Positions 13,364 to 14,471 of a stretch of DNA of 14,471 nt are shown piece by piece; positions within the stretch are counted from its first letter, which is position 1; each line of letters opens with the position of its first letter. The stretch comes from an uncultured Eubacteriales bacterium. Its GTDB lineage: Bacteria > Bacillota > Clostridia > Oscillospirales > Oscillospiraceae. The stretch covers positions 1 to 14,471 of the forward strand of contig URPI01000038.1 of assembly GCA_900549705.1 (NCBI GenBank). Direction: 5' to 3'. Both the position numbers and the translations under genes were made by a program. The notes beneath the pieces are model-generated. The model saw only the letters and a list, made by a program, of their open reading frames with translations. It did not search any database and was not told the DNA's origin.

Positions 13364-14233
13364 TTACAGTGTCCAGCGTCCGGTGGCACCGCAGGGCAGC
13401 ACAAGGCCGGATTGGCGCACCGGAAGCCCCAATTCTCCGGCAACTGTCTTGCCGCCGAAGGACTGGAAGACTACATCCGATGCGTAAGAAACAGCACTGG
13501 GTGCAAGTCCCGTGGTATAAGAATTGATGATGACGAACAAGGGATTGTCGGTCAGCAGCTTCGCTGTCTCCTGAAGAAAGGGAAAAAAGCTGGTTTCCAT
13601 CTTCCAGATTTCGCCGCTGGGTCCCCTGCCGTAGCTGGGAGGATCCATGATGATGCCGTCATACCGGCGGCCCCGGCGGATTTCCCGCTGAATGAACTTG
13701 CCGCAGTCATCCACAATCCAGTGAATCGGGCGGTCAGACAGGCCGGAGGCAACAGCATTTTCCTTTGCCCATGCCACCATACCCTTGGAAGCATCCACAT
13801 GGAACACCTCAGCCCCACCGGCAGCGGCTGCCAGAGTAGCGCCGCCGGAATAGGCAAACAGATTCAATACCCGGACAGGGCGGCAGGCGGAAGCCGCCGC
13901 CACCTTCTCCCGGATGAAATCCCAGTTTGCCGCCTGTTCCGGGAAAACGCCCGTGTGCTTGAAGTTCATGGGCTTGACGTTAAAGGTCAGGTAGTCCTTA
14001 TAGTGAATCTGCCAGCGTTCGGGAAGCTTGTTGTCCGTCCAGTGTCCGCCGCCGGTATTGGAGCGGACGTAGCGGGCATCATAGCGCTTCCATTGGGGTA
14101 CCGTCCGTGGTGTATCCCAGATCACCTGTGGGTCAGGGCGCACCAGAATGAACTTGCCCCACCGTTCCAGCCGCTCGCCGCCGCTGGTGTCCAGCACCTC
14201 ATATTCCTTCCATTCATCGGAAATCCAGAGCAT
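13364..14233 (-). CDS. Class I SAM-dependent methyltransferase (RlmI/RlmK-like)
   Basis: A 289-residue Rossmann-fold methyltransferase. The SAM-binding motif NLFAYSGG (124-131) is followed by the acidic residue D147 ending the second strand (FHVDASKG) and by DPPSY (197-201). This combination is typical of the COG1092 group that includes the 23S rRNA methyltransferases RlmI and RlmK. The usual N-terminal PUA domain is missing; residues 1-100 instead form a short Trp/Arg-rich segment with LTFNVKPMNFKHTGVFPEQ just before the catalytic fold. The substrate is therefore uncertain: RNA is likely, but not shown. ATG at 14233 is preceded by GGGAGGAG (14239-14246) 5 bases away. It lies 27 bases after the upstream partial gene and 16 bases before ecfA1, so it is probably co-transcribed with both. 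Confidence 0.88.
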   Translation of the reverse strand: MLWISDEWKEYEVLDTSGGERLERWGKFILVRPDPQVIWDTPRTVPQWKRYDARYVRSNTGGGHWTDNKLPERWQIHYKDYLTFNVKPMNFKHTGVFPEQAANWDFIREKVAAASACRPVRVLNLFAYSGGATLAAAAGGAEVFHVDASKGMVAWAKENAVASGLSDRPIHWIVDDCGKFIQREIRRGRRYDGIIMDPPSYGRGPSGEIWKMETSFFPFLQETAKLLTDNPLFVIINSYTTGLAPSAVSYASDVVFQSFGGKTVAGELGLPVRQSGLVLPCGATGRWTL

Positions 14234-14260
14234 TGGGTCTCCTCCCTCTTTCTCCTTATC

Positions 14261-14471
14261 TCAGCCGACGAAGCCGTCCCAGCCGCCATGCCAGCCGCCG
14301 TCCGAGCTGTTGTCCCAGCCGCCGGTGGTGTCTTCCTCCGTACCGCCGGGCTGATACTCCTCCCAGGAGCTCTGGTTGTGCAGCGGACACATGATATAGG
14401 GGGCATCCACGCCGTTATTCAGGTTGTTGTAAAACCCGTGCCACGAAGCGGGGTTACCGTCGGAATTAATG
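14261..14471 (-). CDS. C-terminal end of an unrecognised protein with a Trp/Gly-rich tail (partial)
   Basis: An open frame enters from the right edge and gives 69 residues before a TGA at 14261-14263. The visible part starts INSDGNPASWHGFYNN, includes IMCPLHNQSSW with one cysteine, and ends in a low-complexity tail GGWDNSSDGGWHGGWDGFVG. Low-complexity Gly-rich ends and a Cys-x-x-His element occur in some extracytoplasmic Clostridia proteins such as penicillin-binding proteins, but I do not recognise the family and give no function. That it is coding is supported by the open frame up to a stop placed 27 bases before a gene with a strong ribosome binding site, and by close packing on the same strand. 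Confidence 0.65.
   Translation of the reverse strand, partial: INSDGNPASWHGFYNNLNNGVDAPYIMCPLHNQSSWEEYQPGGTEEDTTGGWDNSSDGGWHGGWDGFVG

Overview
The window reads as a chromosomal segment of a fairly GC-rich member of the Bacillota, most likely a gut Clostridia of the Oscillospiraceae/Ruminococcaceae type. This is inferred from a T-box leader, a shared ECF energizing module next to truA, a ClpE-like unfoldase, a PolA with a decayed proofreading domain, strong AGGAGG ribosome binding sites, and intergenic hairpin repeats of a kind common in such genomes. No sequence search was possible, so the genus is open.

Layout. Positions 1-251 hold no gene; they are a patchwork of palindromic and repeat sequence downstream of tsaD. 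Positions 252-5657 (minus strand) are a tight four-gene operon, cysS-polA-rimI-tsaD. Each junction is a 4-base stop/start overlap, and the operon is preceded at about 5682-5890 by a canonical T-box leader and a good sigma-A-type promoter. A divergent promoter at 6049-6078 drives a plus-strand gene (6115-7326) for a lipoprotein with four bacterial SH3 domains, ending in a strong terminator. Positions 7385-7617 are gene-free and carry foldable sequence plus a second copy of the repeat seen at 172-252. Positions 7669-9948 (minus) encode a ClpE/ClpC-type AAA+ unfoldase with its own terminator and a probable own promoter. Positions 10039-14471 (minus) are a second compact gene string: the C-terminal end of an unrecognised protein, an RlmI/RlmK-like methyltransferase, ecfA1, ecfA2, ecfT and truA.

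How the genes work together. The first operon joins cysteinyl-tRNA synthesis, DNA repair/Okazaki-fragment processing, ribosomal protein acetylation and t6A tRNA modification. The leader's bulge matches the discriminator base of tRNA-Cys and a UGC codon sits in the specifier loop, so the operon should be expressed more when tRNA-Cys is uncharged. EcfA1, EcfA2 and EcfT form the energizing part of a vitamin/metal importer whose substrate-binding S components must be encoded elsewhere. TruA modifies the tRNA anticodon arm. The Clp protein likely feeds substrates to ClpP.

Nothing here is a convincing new defence or mobile system. The points most worth a second look are the cysteine T-box apparently governing polA and tsaD, the paired intergenic repeat (172-252 and 7526-7616), the nested palindromic element at 7-106, and the four-SH3 lipoprotein of unknown role.
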